DNA of 43,096 nt from Pseudomonas sp. ACN8 (GTDB lineage: Bacteria; Pseudomonadota; Gammaproteobacteria; Pseudomonadales; Pseudomonadaceae): contig NZ_MRCS01000055.1 of the NCBI RefSeq assembly GCF_002303925.1, forward strand, positions 1 to 43,096, read 5' to 3'. The notes below the pieces were generated by a model. It searched no databases and was not told the origin of the DNA. It saw nothing but the letters and a program-made list of their open reading frames with translations. The position numbers and the translations under genes were made by a program. Shown here piece after piece: positions 23,942-32,971 of the stretch; position 1 is the first letter of the stretch; the number at the start of each line of letters is the position of its first letter.

Positions 23942-25077
23942 AGTTTTTCCGCTGCTTCACGCAGGGTCTCCTCACGCTTGGCAAAGCACAGCCGCACCAG
24001 GCGCTGGCCGACCGGCGGCGTCTGGTAGAACACCGAGATCGGGATGCTGGCCACGCCATGTTCGCGAGTCATCCACAGGGCCATCTCGACGTCATTGAGG
24101 TCCGGACGGATCTGCGAGTAATCGACCAACTGGAAATAGGTGCCGGTCACCCGGGTGAAGCTGAAACGCGACGGCGCCAGCAGATCGCAGAACAGATCAC
24201 GCTTGGCCTGATAGAAACCCGGCAGCTCTTCGACGTGCTCGGGATGCTCGGCCATGTAATCGGCCAAGGCGTATTGCAGCGGGGTCACGCCGCAGAAACT
24301 GACGTACTGGTGCACCTTGCGCAGTTCCGCCGTCAGGGCCGGTGGCGCTACCACATAGCCGGTTTTCCAGCCGGTGACGTGGTAGGTCTTGCCGAACGAG
24401 CTGACCACGAAGGCGCGCTTATACAACTCTTCATGATTCAGCACGCTGACATGGGGCACGCCATCAAACACCAGATGTTCATAGACTTCGTCGCTGATCA
24501 CGTAGATGTCGCGATCGCGGATCAAGGCTGCCAACTGGTCGAGTTCGGCACGGCTGATCAATGCGCCACTGGGGTTGTGCGGAGTGTTGAGGATGATCAT
24601 CCGCGTACGCGGGCTCAAGGCATCGGCGAGCTTCTGGAAATCGATGCTGAAATCGTCGAGACCCAGCTGCACATGCACGCAACGACCGCCGGCCAGCTCC
24701 ACCGAAGGTTCGTAACTGTCGTACGCCGGGTCAAACACGATGACTTCGTCGCCACTGTGGATAACCGCCTGGATGGCACAGAAAATCGCCTGGGTCGCGC
24801 CAGGGGTGACCGTCACTTCGCTATCGACATCCACCTGCACGCCATAACTACGGGCGATCTTCGCTGCGATCTGCTGACGCAACAGCGCCAGCCCGGTCAT
24901 TGGCGAATACTGGTTATGGCCGCTGGCGATATGCCGGCCGACCGCATCGCACAGGGCCTGCGGGGCATCGAAATCGGGGAAACCCTGGGACAGATTGAGC
25001 GCGCCGGTCTGAGCCGCGAGCTGAGACATCTGAGTGAAGATAGTGATGCCGACATTCGGCAGCTTACTGGTGATCAT
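23929..25077 (-). CDS. PLP-dependent aminotransferase, YbdL (methionine/glutamine) type
   Basis: A 382-residue class I aminotransferase. PLP-contacting residues are visible: Asn168 in NTPHNPSG, Asp196 and Tyr199 in ISDEVYEHLVFDG, and the Schiff-base Lys230 in SSFGKTYHVTGWK. The start NVGITIFTQMSQLA and the sequence around the lysine match the KAT/YbdL group, which prefers methionine, phenylalanine or glutamine donors. It overlaps the omega-amidase-like gene by 13 bases, a pairing that makes glutamine-dependent transamination irreversible. A kynurenine or aspartate specificity is less likely but not excluded. Confidence 0.9.
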   Translation of the reverse strand: MITSKLPNVGITIFTQMSQLAAQTGALNLSQGFPDFDAPQALCDAVGRHIASGHNQYSPMTGLALLRQQIAAKIARSYGVQVDVDSEVTVTPGATQAIFCAIQAVIHSGDEVIVFDPAYDSYEPSVELAGGRCVHVQLGLDDFSIDFQKLADALSPRTRMIILNTPHNPSGALISRAELDQLAALIRDRDIYVISDEVYEHLVFDGVPHVSVLNHEELYKRAFVVSSFGKTYHVTGWKTGYVVAPPALTAELRKVHQYVSFCGVTPLQYALADYMAEHPEHVEELPGFYQAKRDLFCDLLAPSRFSFTRVTGTYFQLVDYSQIRPDLNDVEMALWMTREHGVASIPISVFYQTPPVGQRLVRLCFAKREETLREAAEKLCVI

Positions 25078-25150
25078 CGGTGGTTCCCTGCTCTACACCC
25101 GGCTCTACGGCGGCGCGGGGGAGTCCGAGAATAGCCCAAACGGCAGGCAT

Positions 25151-25177
25151 GAAAAAGGGCGCCATTGGCGCCCTCTT
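25151..25177 (-). terminator. Terminator after der
   Basis: GGGCGCC-ATT-GGCGCCC (25157-25173) is a perfect 7-bp stem. On the minus strand it runs into TTTTTC. It lies about 23 bases past the der stop and separates der from the aminotransferase gene. Confidence 0.85.
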
Positions 25178-25199
25178 CTTCCCACAGGAAAAACCCCAA

Positions 25200-26669
25200 T
25201 CAGCGCTTGTCGCGACGCTTCTTGTCGGCCTTCTTGTGGTGCGACATCAAGCGACGCTTCTTGTTGACCTGACGGTCGGTGAGCGTGTTCTTGTTGCCTT
25301 CGTACGGGTTCTCGCCACCCTTGAACTCAATGCGGATCGGCGTACCGACCAGCTTCAGCACACGGCGGTACGTGTTTTCCAGGTAACGCACATAGGACTT
25401 CGGCACCTTCTCGATCTGGTTACCGTGGATCACGATGATCGGCGGGTTCGCGCCACCGAGGTGGGCATAACGCAGCTTGATCCGGCGGCTGTTGACCATC
25501 GGCGGCTGGTGCTCGCTGACCGCGTCTTCCAGGATCTGGGTCAGGCGGCTGGTCGGCCAGCGGGTAACCGCGGACTTGAACGAGTTCTGTACCGAGGCGT
25601 AGAGGTTGCCCACACCGGTGCCGTGCAGTGCCGAGATAAAGTGAATATCGGCAAACTCGACGAAGAACAGACGACGCTGCAACTCGATCTTGACGAAGTC
25701 GCGCTCGCTCGGCGTCATGCCGTCCCACTTGTTGATCGCGATGACCAATGCACGACCGGCCTCAAGGGCAAAGCCCAGCAGGTTGAGGTCGTGGTCCACC
25801 ACGCCTTCGCGGGCGTCCATCACAAAGATCACCACGTTGGCGTCTTTGATCGCTTGCAGGGTTTTGACCACGGAGAACTTTTCGACTTCTTCGTGGATCT
25901 TGCCGCGCTTGCGCACACCGGCGGTGTCGATCAGCGTGTACTTCTCGTCGTTACGTTCGAACGGGATGTAGATACTGTCGCGGGTGGTGCCGGGTTGGTC
26001 GTAGACGATGACCCGGTCTTCCCCGAGCATGCGGTTGACCAGGGTCGACTTGCCGACGTTCGGACGGCCGATGATCGCGATCTTGATCCCGTCTTTTTCG
26101 CTTGGGCCAGGAATGCGCTTGGCTTCCTCGCCTTCGGCGACGTCTTCTTCCTCGCCTTCTTCCAGCTCGTCGTCGTCTTTCGGGAAGTCACTCAGGGCGA
26201 TTTCCAGCATCTGGGTGATGCCACGACCGTGAGCACCGGCGATCGGAATCGCATGGCCCATGCCCAACGGAGCGAATTCGGCGCGGGCCATTTCCGGGTC
26301 GATGTTGTCGACCTTGTTGGCAACCACGTAGGAACGCTTGTTACGTTTGCGCAAATGCTCGGCGATCATCTGGTCGGCGGCGGTGAAACCGGCCTTGGCA
26401 TCTACCAGGAACAGAACGACATCTGCTTCTTCGATGGCCAGCAGCGACTGCTCGGCCATCTTTTCGTCCATACCGTGCTCGTCACCGGAGATACCGCCGG
26501 TGTCGATCAGAATGTAGGAACGCCCTTGCCACTTGGCCTCACCGTACTGGCGATCACGGGTCAGACCGGACAAGTCGCCGACGATGGCGTCACGAGTCCT
26601 GGTCAGGCGGTTGAACAAGGTGGACTTGCCGACGTTCGGTCGGCCCACCAGGGCGATTACGGGAACCAT
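25200..26669 (-). CDS. der: Ribosome-assembly GTPase Der (EngA)
   Basis: Essential double-GTPase that binds the 50S subunit during assembly. The 489-residue protein has two tandem G domains: GRPNVGKS at residues 9-16 and again at 201-208. They are joined by a strongly acidic linker (residues about 165-183, rich in Asp and Glu), and a C-terminal KH-like domain ends in a very basic tail (HHKKADKKRRDKR). The frame reaches GTG at 26681, but the ATG at 26669 has GGAG 8 bases upstream and gives the standard MVPVIALVG start. A terminator and a REP pair separate it from bamB, so it is probably transcribed separately. Confidence 0.97.
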   Translation of the reverse strand: MVPVIALVGRPNVGKSTLFNRLTRTRDAIVGDLSGLTRDRQYGEAKWQGRSYILIDTGGISGDEHGMDEKMAEQSLLAIEEADVVLFLVDAKAGFTAADQMIAEHLRKRNKRSYVVANKVDNIDPEMARAEFAPLGMGHAIPIAGAHGRGITQMLEIALSDFPKDDDELEEGEEEDVAEGEEAKRIPGPSEKDGIKIAIIGRPNVGKSTLVNRMLGEDRVIVYDQPGTTRDSIYIPFERNDEKYTLIDTAGVRKRGKIHEEVEKFSVVKTLQAIKDANVVIFVMDAREGVVDHDLNLLGFALEAGRALVIAINKWDGMTPSERDFVKIELQRRLFFVEFADIHFISALHGTGVGNLYASVQNSFKSAVTRWPTSRLTQILEDAVSEHQPPMVNSRRIKLRYAHLGGANPPIIVIHGNQIEKVPKSYVRYLENTYRRVLKLVGTPIRIEFKGGENPYEGNKNTLTDRQVNKKRRLMSHHKKADKKRRDKR

Positions 26670-26696
26670 GCGGCTCTCCACTTCGTTATTTCAGAA

Positions 26697-26725
26697 AATA
26701 CAAAAGCCGCTGCGAGGCAGCGGCT
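26697..26725 (-). terminator. Terminator between bamB and der
   Basis: AGCCGCTGC (26705-26713) and GCAGCGGCT (26717-26725) form a perfect 9-bp stem with a GAG loop. On the minus strand it is followed by TTTTGTATTTT. It lies only about 28 bases before the der ATG, so the der promoter must overlap it or der must receive read-through. Confidence 0.8.
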
Positions 26726-26754
26726 GGTGCTCGGGGCAACACTGCGCGCTTGTC

Positions 26755-26868
26755 TGTGGGAGCGAGCCTGCTCCGGGCGGCGTTCCGACGAAAAACGCCA
26801 GGGCACCGCGTTTATTCAGGACGCAAACGTAATCGTTGACGTCCATCGCGAGCAGGCTCGCTCCCACA
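26755..26868. repeat. Degenerate REP pair, CGAGC-type, between bamB and der
   Basis: The right arm (26843-26868, ending GCTCGCTCCCACA) is intact. The left arm starts TGTGGGAGCGAGCCTGCTC but then loses the pairing (CGGG instead of GCGA). The 114-base length is the greatest in the window, so this copy seems to be decaying. Confidence 0.75.
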
Positions 26869-26919
26869 TTCATACCCACAAGTGAAGCAGCCTGGGGTGG
26901 TTAACCCCAAGCATAGTTC

Positions 26920-28071
26920 TTACTTGATGGTCAGGGCTTCCAGTTTGCCACTGTTGCCATACACATAAATCGTGTCACCCACCACCAGCGGACGGGCGCG
27001 CAGGCCGTCGCTGTCGATGCGCTCGCGGCCGACGAAACGACCGTCCACCTGACTCAGCAGGTGCAGGTAACCTTCCAGGTCACCGACTGCAACGTAGCTG
27101 GAGAACACTTCCGGGGCCGACAGTTGACGGCGGGCCAGCGAATCGTTGCTCCACAAGGCTGTGGTGGAACGCTCGTCGACGCCTTCAACGGTGCCCGAAG
27201 ACAGGCTCACGTACACGGTACCGAAACCCTGGGCGACACCGGCATAGCTGGAAGCATCACGTTGCCAGAGCTGACGGCCGCTTTGCAGGTCCAGAGCGGC
27301 AACGCGCCCCTGATAGCTGGCGACATACAGCGTCTCGCCCGACAGCAGCAAGCCACCGTCGATGTCGACCACGCGTTCCAGCTCCGAACGACCTTGCGGG
27401 ATCGCTACGCGCTGTTCCCACACCGGTACGCCGTTGGTGATGTCCACGGCAACCACTTTACCGGTCGACAGGCCAGCCACCGCGAGACGGTTGGTCACGA
27501 TCGGCGCACTGGTACCGCGCAGGGTCAGTACCGCAGGCGTACTGTCATAGATCCAGCGACGGTCACCGGTGGAGGCATCCAGACCGATCAGACGATCGTC
27601 CTGGGTCTGAACCACCACGACGTCGCCGTTGTTGGCTGGCGGCGCCAGTACTTCGCTGGACACGCGAGCGCGCCACTTTTCTTCACCGTTGATCGCGTCC
27701 AGGGCAACGATTTCACCCTTGATCGTACCAATGGTGACCAGTCCGTAACCAACACCAACGGCGCCAGAGACAGGCAGTTCGAGGTCTTTCTTCCACTTGA
27801 CGTCGCCGGTGTTGCGGTCCATCGCCATCAACACGCCAGTGACGTCGGCGGCATAGATGGTATCGCCATCGATGGCCGGAACCAGCATGTTGTAGGTTTC
27901 GCCCTGACCGTCACCGATCGAACGACTCCACTGCTTTTGCAGAACCACTTCTTCTTTGAAGTCGACCAGTTCGGCCGGAGGCAGTTCTTTTTTGCTGTTG
28001 CTGCTGCAACCCGCGGCCAAAATGGCCAGGGCCAGCAATGCTGCATGTTTCCAACGAATCACGTCACGCAT
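26920..28071 (-). CDS. bamB: Outer-membrane assembly factor BamB
   Basis: Lipoprotein of the BAM complex that helps BamA fold outer-membrane beta-barrel proteins. The 383-residue product has a lipoprotein signal with lipobox LAAGC (Cys22), then an eight-bladed PQQ-type beta-propeller with repeated GLDASTGDRRW- and ALDLQSGRQLW-like blades. The frame extends far upstream, but that part lacks the signal. I used the ATG at 28071, which overlaps the yfgM stop by 8 bases. A GTG three codons later (28062) has better ribosome-binding-site spacing and is a real alternative. hisS-yfgM-bamB-der is the conserved gammaproteobacterial order. Confidence 0.95.
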   Translation of the reverse strand: MRDVIRWKHAALLALAILAAGCSSNSKKELPPAELVDFKEEVVLQKQWSRSIGDGQGETYNMLVPAIDGDTIYAADVTGVLMAMDRNTGDVKWKKDLELPVSGAVGVGYGLVTIGTIKGEIVALDAINGEEKWRARVSSEVLAPPANNGDVVVVQTQDDRLIGLDASTGDRRWIYDSTPAVLTLRGTSAPIVTNRLAVAGLSTGKVVAVDITNGVPVWEQRVAIPQGRSELERVVDIDGGLLLSGETLYVASYQGRVAALDLQSGRQLWQRDASSYAGVAQGFGTVYVSLSSGTVEGVDERSTTALWSNDSLARRQLSAPEVFSSYVAVGDLEGYLHLLSQVDGRFVGRERIDSDGLRARPLVVGDTIYVYGNSGKLEALTIK

Positions 28072-28705
28072 CCCCTTTGGCCAGGTCGTCCAGCTTGATT
28101 TGCAGGCCACCGACCGCCGCTTCATCCGACAGTGCCGCCTTGGCTTTTTGATACGCCGCGCTCGCCTCGTCGGTACGACCCAACTGCACCAGCAGGTCGC
28201 CCTTGAGTTCTTCGCGAGTGGCCAGGAATGCCTTGTCGGCATCGCCTTCGAGCAGCTTCAGTGCTTCATCGGCCTTGTTCTGCGCGCCGAGTACCTGGGC
28301 CAGACGCTGACGGGCGATTTCGCCCAGCGCCGGGTTGGCCGGTTTGGCGACAATGGCTTTGAGCTCGCTGGCCGCGTCGTCCAGCTTGCCGCTGTCGACC
28401 GCCACCTTGGCCACGAACAGGCTGCCGTACTGCGCATAGGCGCTGCCGCCGAACTCGCTGTTAAGCTTGCCGGCCAGGTCCGAAACACGGGCCGCATCAG
28501 GCTTGCCGTCAGGCGTCAGCGTGGTTTCGAGCAATTGCTGATAGAGAATCGAGGCGCCTTGCGACTGATTGCTCTGATACTTCTGGAACGCCTGCCAGCC
28601 GAACACGATGACCAGCGCCAACAGGCCACCAGTGACCAGGGGCTTACCGTTGCGTGACCACCATTCCTTCAGTTCCATCAAATGTTCGTCTTCGGTACTC
28701 GACAC
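28064..28705 (-). CDS. YfgM-family TPR-like membrane protein
   Basis: A 213-residue protein with one N-terminal membrane anchor (about residues 22-40, LVTGGLLALVIVFGW) and a periplasmic region of helical TPR-like repeats. In E. coli YfgM joins the SecYEG-PpiD complex and helps periplasmic chaperone networks. It starts at GTG (28705) with AAGGAG 7 bases upstream, between hisS and bamB as in E. coli. The family is clear. The role in Pseudomonas is by analogy. Confidence 0.92.
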   Translation of the reverse strand: MSSTEDEHLMELKEWWSRNGKPLVTGGLLALVIVFGWQAFQKYQSNQSQGASILYQQLLETTLTPDGKPDAARVSDLAGKLNSEFGGSAYAQYGSLFVAKVAVDSGKLDDAASELKAIVAKPANPALGEIARQRLAQVLGAQNKADEALKLLEGDADKAFLATREELKGDLLVQLGRTDEASAAYQKAKAALSDEAAVGGLQIKLDDLAKGDA

Positions 28706-28746
28706 CCCAATACTCCTTAATCGCTAATTCGGCTGTTTAGACAGCT

Positions 28747-30036
28747 TCAACCCTGCACGACGCAGGTGGCCAGGTGTGCAGCAAGCGCATCCCAGGCAAT
28801 GCTTTGTTGTTCGCCCTGGCCACGCAGGGGTTTGAAACCTACCACTTGCTGGGCCATTTCGTCGTCACCGAGGATCAGCGCGTACAGCGCACCGCTCTTG
28901 TCGGCCTTCTTGAACTGGCTTTTGAAACTGCCGGCGCCGGCATTCACTTGCAGGCGCAGGTTGGGCAACTGGTCACGAACGCGCTCCGCCAGGGTCAGGC
29001 CAGCCAGTTCGGCGGCTTCACCGAAGGCGCAGAGGTAGACGTCGACCTGACGGGAGATCTCTTGCGGAATCTGCTCCAGGGTTTCCAGCAGCAGGACCAG
29101 GCGTTCGATGCCCATGGCAAAGCCAACGCCGGCGGTCGGCTTGCCGCCCATCTGCTCCACCAGACCGTCGTAACGACCACCGGCACACACGGTGCCCTGG
29201 GCGCCGAGCTTGTCGGTGACCCATTCGAAAACGGTCTTGCTGTAGTAATCCAGCCCGCGAACCAGCTTCGGGTTGATCACGTAAGGAATGCCGGCGGCGT
29301 CCAGGCGAGCCTTGAGGCCCTCGAAATGCACGCGGGATTCTTCGTCGAGGTAGTCGGCCATTTTCGGCGCATCGACCAGAATTGCCTGCGTCTCGGCGTT
29401 CTTGGTGTCCAGGACGCGCAACGGGTTGGTCTTCAGGCGGCGCTGGCTGTCTTCGTCCAGCTTGTCCAGGTGTTGCGACAGGAACTCGACCAGCGCTTCA
29501 CGATAACGGCCACGGGACTCGCTGGTACCCAGGCTGTTCAGTTCGAGCTTGACCGCATCGCGGATGCCCAGTTCGCCCCACAGGCGCCAGGTCAGCACGA
29601 TCAGCTCGGCGTCGATGTCCGGACCGTCGAGGTTGAACACCTCCACACCGATCTGGTGAAACTGGCGATAACGGCCTTTCTGCGGACGCTCGTGGCGAAA
29701 CATCGGGCCGATGTACCAGAGTTTCTGAACCTGGCCGCCGCCGGTGATGCCGTGTTCCAGTACCGCGCGCACACAGGCCGCCGTGCCTTCAGGGCGCAGG
29801 GTCAGGGAGTCGCCGTTGCGGTCGTCGAAGGTGTACATCTCTTTTTCGACGATGTCGGTCACTTCACCGATGGAACGCTTGAACAGTTCGGTGAACTCGA
29901 CGATCGGCATGCGGATCTGCTTGTAACCATAGTTATCCAGCAGGCGCGAAACGGTGCCTTCGAAATGACGCCACAGGGGAGTCTGTTCGGGCAGGATGTC
30001 GTTCATGCCACGAATGGCTTGCAATGACTTGCTCAC
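28747..30036 (-). CDS. hisS: Histidyl-tRNA synthetase
   Basis: Class II aminoacyl-tRNA synthetase that charges tRNA-His. The 429-residue protein shows class II motif 2 (MFRHERPQKGRYRQFHQ), the histidine-specific signatures LVRGLDYYSKTVFEW and AGGRYDGL, motif 3 (GVGFAMGIERL), and a C-terminal anticodon-binding domain (about residues 325-429). The ATG start MSKSLQAIRGMND is typical. It lies 37 bases after ispG on the same strand and 41 bases before yfgM. Confidence 0.98.
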   Translation of the reverse strand: MSKSLQAIRGMNDILPEQTPLWRHFEGTVSRLLDNYGYKQIRMPIVEFTELFKRSIGEVTDIVEKEMYTFDDRNGDSLTLRPEGTAACVRAVLEHGITGGGQVQKLWYIGPMFRHERPQKGRYRQFHQIGVEVFNLDGPDIDAELIVLTWRLWGELGIRDAVKLELNSLGTSESRGRYREALVEFLSQHLDKLDEDSQRRLKTNPLRVLDTKNAETQAILVDAPKMADYLDEESRVHFEGLKARLDAAGIPYVINPKLVRGLDYYSKTVFEWVTDKLGAQGTVCAGGRYDGLVEQMGGKPTAGVGFAMGIERLVLLLETLEQIPQEISRQVDVYLCAFGEAAELAGLTLAERVRDQLPNLRLQVNAGAGSFKSQFKKADKSGALYALILGDDEMAQQVVGFKPLRGQGEQQSIAWDALAAHLATCVVQG

Positions 30037-30073
30037 TTTAAATCCTTAAATTCGTTCGGCTCTACAGTCAGGT

Positions 30074-31183
30074 TCAGCCGCGCGCGATAACGGCAGCGTC
30101 AGCTTCGACCTTTTCGGCCGCTTTCTGGCGGATCAAGCGTTCAAGCTCATCCACCAGATTGTCATTCGTCAGCTTCTGCGACGGCTTGCCGTCGATGTAA
30201 ATCAGGTTCGGCGTGCCGCCGGTCAAGCCGATATGGGCTTCCTTGGCTTCACCCGGGCCGTTGACCACACAACCGATGACCGCAACATCCAACGGCACCA
30301 GCAAATCCTCGAGGCGCCCCTCCAGCTCATTCATGGTCTTGACCACATCGAAGTTCTGCCGCGAGCAACTCGGGCAGGCGATGAAGTTGATGCCACGGGA
30401 ACGCAGGTGCAGGGATTTGAGAATGTCGTAGCCGACTTTCACTTCCTCGACCGGGTCGGCCGCCAACGAGATGCGGATAGTATCGCCAATCCCTTCGGCG
30501 AGCAGCATACCGAGGCCCACGGCAGATTTCACCGTGCCGGAACGCAAACCACCGGCTTCGGTGATGCCCAGGTGCAGTGGCTGGACGATTTCCTTGGCCA
30601 GCAAGCGGTAGGCTTCGACGGCCATGAACACGTCGGAGGCCTTCACGCTGACCTTGAAGTCCTGGAAGTTCAGGCGTTCAAGGTGTTCGACGTGGCGCAA
30701 GGCAGACTCGACCAGCGCAGCCGGGGTCGGCTCGCCGTATTTCTTTTGCAGGTCTTTTTCCAGGGAACCGGCATTGACGCCGATACGGATCGGGATCCCG
30801 CGGTCACGGGCGGCATCCACCACCGCACGCACACGGTCTTCGCGACCGATGTTGCCCGGGTTGATCCGCAGGCAATCGACACCCAGTTCGGCTACGCGCA
30901 AAGCGATCCGGTAGTCGAAGTGAATGTCGGCAACCAAGGGTACTTTGACCAGCTGCTTGATCTTGCCGAAAGCTTCGGCGGCGTCCATGTCCGGTACGGA
31001 AACCCGCACGATATCGACGCCGGCCGCTTCCAGGCGATTGATTTGCGCGACTGTGGCCGCGACATCGTTGGTGTCGCTGTTGGTCATGCTCTGCACAGCG
31101 ATAGGCGCATCGCCGCCAACAGGCACGTTACCGACCCAGATCTTGCGGGATTCGCGACGTTTGATTGGAGATTCGCCGTGCAT
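30074..31183 (-). CDS. ispG: 4-hydroxy-3-methylbut-2-enyl diphosphate synthase
   Basis: Penultimate enzyme of the MEP isoprenoid pathway: reduces MEcPP to HMBPP using a 4Fe-4S cluster. The 369-residue protein has the N-terminal TIM barrel (VWVGNVPVGGDAPI is near the start) and the C-terminal cluster domain with IACPSCSRQ and IGCVVNGPGE, which supply the three cysteine ligands. A conserved Glu is also in that domain. It starts 3 bases after the rodZ stop. It depends on the Fe-S machinery encoded further upstream in the same gene series. Confidence 0.97.
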   Translation of the reverse strand: MHGESPIKRRESRKIWVGNVPVGGDAPIAVQSMTNSDTNDVAATVAQINRLEAAGVDIVRVSVPDMDAAEAFGKIKQLVKVPLVADIHFDYRIALRVAELGVDCLRINPGNIGREDRVRAVVDAARDRGIPIRIGVNAGSLEKDLQKKYGEPTPAALVESALRHVEHLERLNFQDFKVSVKASDVFMAVEAYRLLAKEIVQPLHLGITEAGGLRSGTVKSAVGLGMLLAEGIGDTIRISLAADPVEEVKVGYDILKSLHLRSRGINFIACPSCSRQNFDVVKTMNELEGRLEDLLVPLDVAVIGCVVNGPGEAKEAHIGLTGGTPNLIYIDGKPSQKLTNDNLVDELERLIRQKAAEKVEADAAVIARG

Positions 31184-31186
31184 GAC

Positions 31187-32200
31187 TTATTGACCCAACT
31201 TCAGGCGAGCAGTCTCGCCACTGGTGAACGGAGCGACATCGACCGGCTGGCCGTTGTAGCTGACCTGAGCGCCGCGGGCAAAGCCCAGACGCACGGCAAA
31301 CGGTGGTTTGCCATTGACTGCCAGGCTGTCGCCTTTGCGTTTGAGACCGCTGAACAGCACCTTGCCGCTGCCGTCGGTCACTTGTGTCCAGCAATCGGAG
31401 GTGAACTGCACCTGAACCTGGCCTTGACCGGCCACCGATGCGGCTGGCGCTGGAGCAACAGGGGCTATCGGTGCAGTCGCCACCGGGGCCGGAACGACTG
31501 GAGCTGCCGGAGCCGGAGTTACCGGGGTCACCGGCGCTGCGACAACAGGCGCGGCTGGCGTGGTCGGCGCTGCCGGAGCGGCTGGCGCAGTCGCTTGAGC
31601 CGGTTCTGGTGCTTCAGCCGGAGCATCAGCCTGTGGCAGCGCGAGGGCGGTTCCGCCTTCGGATTGACCTTCCGCGACGGCCTGGTCTTCCGGCTCGTCC
31701 AGCGGGTGAATCTGAGTCGTACCGTCGGCGCCTTCGACTTCTACGTGCTCGGGTGCCAGACCGATCAGGTCCTTGGTGCGCATCGAGGTCTGATCCTGCC
31801 ACCAGACGAAACCGCCACCGATCACCGCGACCAGCAACAGCAGGCTGACGATTCGCAAAATGGTGTGTGAAACCCGCACCGGCTCTTCAATACGACCCAG
31901 GCTGTGAACATTGCTGCCCTGGGAATCGGTACCGGTGGATTGATCGAATTGCCGGACCAGAACGGCCTGGTCCATGCCGAGCAATTTGGCATAGGCACGA
32001 ATGTAACCGCGGGCAAAGGTATGCCCGGGCAGCTTGTCGAAGGCGCCGGCTTCCAGATTGCTCAGGGAAGTGGTGGTGAGGTTGAGCTTGAGGGCCACTT
32101 CGGCCAGCGACCAGCCATTGCTTTCGCGGGCCTGGCGCAAGGTCTCACCGGGGTTTACGCGATTCGCTGCTACAACTTCGGGATGCGCCGCTTTCATCAT
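31187..32200 (-). CDS. rodZ: RodZ-family cytoskeletal/HTH membrane protein
   Basis: RodZ links the MreB cytoskeleton to the wall-elongation machinery. The 337-residue product has a cytoplasmic helix-turn-helix domain (about residues 15-85, LRQARESNGWSLAEVALKL), a single membrane segment (about 112-132, ILRIVSLLLLVAVIGGGF), a long Ala/Pro/Val/Thr-rich linker (about 195-255) and a C-terminal DUF4115 beta domain (VQFTSDCWTQV). It overlaps pilF by 4 bases (ATGA) and is followed 3 bases later by ispG, a tightly packed operon. The family is clear. The low-complexity linker is prone to length variation. Confidence 0.92.
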   Translation of the reverse strand: MMKAAHPEVVAANRVNPGETLRQARESNGWSLAEVALKLNLTTTSLSNLEAGAFDKLPGHTFARGYIRAYAKLLGMDQAVLVRQFDQSTGTDSQGSNVHSLGRIEEPVRVSHTILRIVSLLLLVAVIGGGFVWWQDQTSMRTKDLIGLAPEHVEVEGADGTTQIHPLDEPEDQAVAEGQSEGGTALALPQADAPAEAPEPAQATAPAAPAAPTTPAAPVVAAPVTPVTPAPAAPVVPAPVATAPIAPVAPAPAASVAGQGQVQVQFTSDCWTQVTDGSGKVLFSGLKRKGDSLAVNGKPPFAVRLGFARGAQVSYNGQPVDVAPFTSGETARLKLGQ

Positions 32201-32955
32201 TGCTCCGACAGGTATTGCTGATATTCCGGCGTACCGGGATAGAGTCTTTTTAGTTGCAGGCCTTTGCTTGCGGCCTTGTCGCGGTCTTCGAACACTTTTG
32301 CCAGCCGAACGCCGAGCAATAGACTACGTGCATTTTGCTCGGAGAGCTGGCTAAAACGGTCGTAATAGTCACGCGCGGGCACATAATGCCTGTCTTCGTA
32401 AGACAACTCAGCCATTTCCAGCAATGCACGTGGTTGTTGGTGGTTCAGGCGCAGGGCTTTTTCCAGTTGCTGTTGGGCCAGATCCCGCTGACCGAGCATT
32501 GCAGCGGTCATGCCCAGGTTCTCGAACACCCGCGAACGCTCAGGATACAGGGTATCGGCAGCGGCTTGTTCAAAGCGCTCGTAGGCTTCGCTGTAACGCT
32601 TCTGCTCGAACAAAAAACTGCCGTAGTTATTGAGGATCCGTGCATCGGCGGGACGGGAAGACAGTGCCTTGCGAAAATGCTCGTCGGCAAGCTCCGGCTC
32701 CATCTCGGCCTGGAACACCAACCCCAGCGCCGCGTTGGCATCAGGATCGGAGCTATCGAGCTCCAACGCTTTCTTCAGTGGAACCTTGGCACGCTCGGTC
32801 ATGCCTTGTTGCAAATACCCGATACCGAGTTGCACGTACGCCTCACGCGCTTCATCACGGCCCTTGCTGGTCTTCATCGGGTTGTAATCGCCCGAAAGCA
32901 CGCAGCCAGCACACAGGCTGGCCAACAGCAAAAGCAGCGCAAAGCGCAGGGACAT
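32197..32955 (-). CDS. pilF: Type IV pilus biogenesis lipoprotein PilF (PilW)
   Basis: Outer-membrane lipoprotein that places and multimerises the PilQ secretin in type IV pili. The 252-residue product has a lipobox (LCAGC, Cys18) followed by about six TPR repeats, for example ALELDSSDPDANAALGLVF and ALRLNHQQPRALLEMAELS. It lies between rlmN (16 bases) and rodZ (4-base overlap). No other pilus gene is in the window, which is normal because pilF is encoded apart from the main pil clusters in Pseudomonas. Confidence 0.92.
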   Translation of the reverse strand: MSLRFALLLLLASLCAGCVLSGDYNPMKTSKGRDEAREAYVQLGIGYLQQGMTERAKVPLKKALELDSSDPDANAALGLVFQAEMEPELADEHFRKALSSRPADARILNNYGSFLFEQKRYSEAYERFEQAAADTLYPERSRVFENLGMTAAMLGQRDLAQQQLEKALRLNHQQPRALLEMAELSYEDRHYVPARDYYDRFSQLSEQNARSLLLGVRLAKVFEDRDKAASKGLQLKRLYPGTPEYQQYLSEQ

Positions 32956-32971
32956 AGAGATCCTCTCTTGG

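Noticed and set aside
28072..28242. Longer N-terminus of bamB (57 more codons)
   Set aside because: This part lies inside yfgM, lacks a signal peptide and would bury the lipoprotein signal, so the start at 28071 (or 28062) is used.
30233..31870. 545-codon frame opposite ispG and rodZ
   Set aside because: Spans two real genes on the other strand and contains the reverse of the RodZ linker, so it is not a gene.
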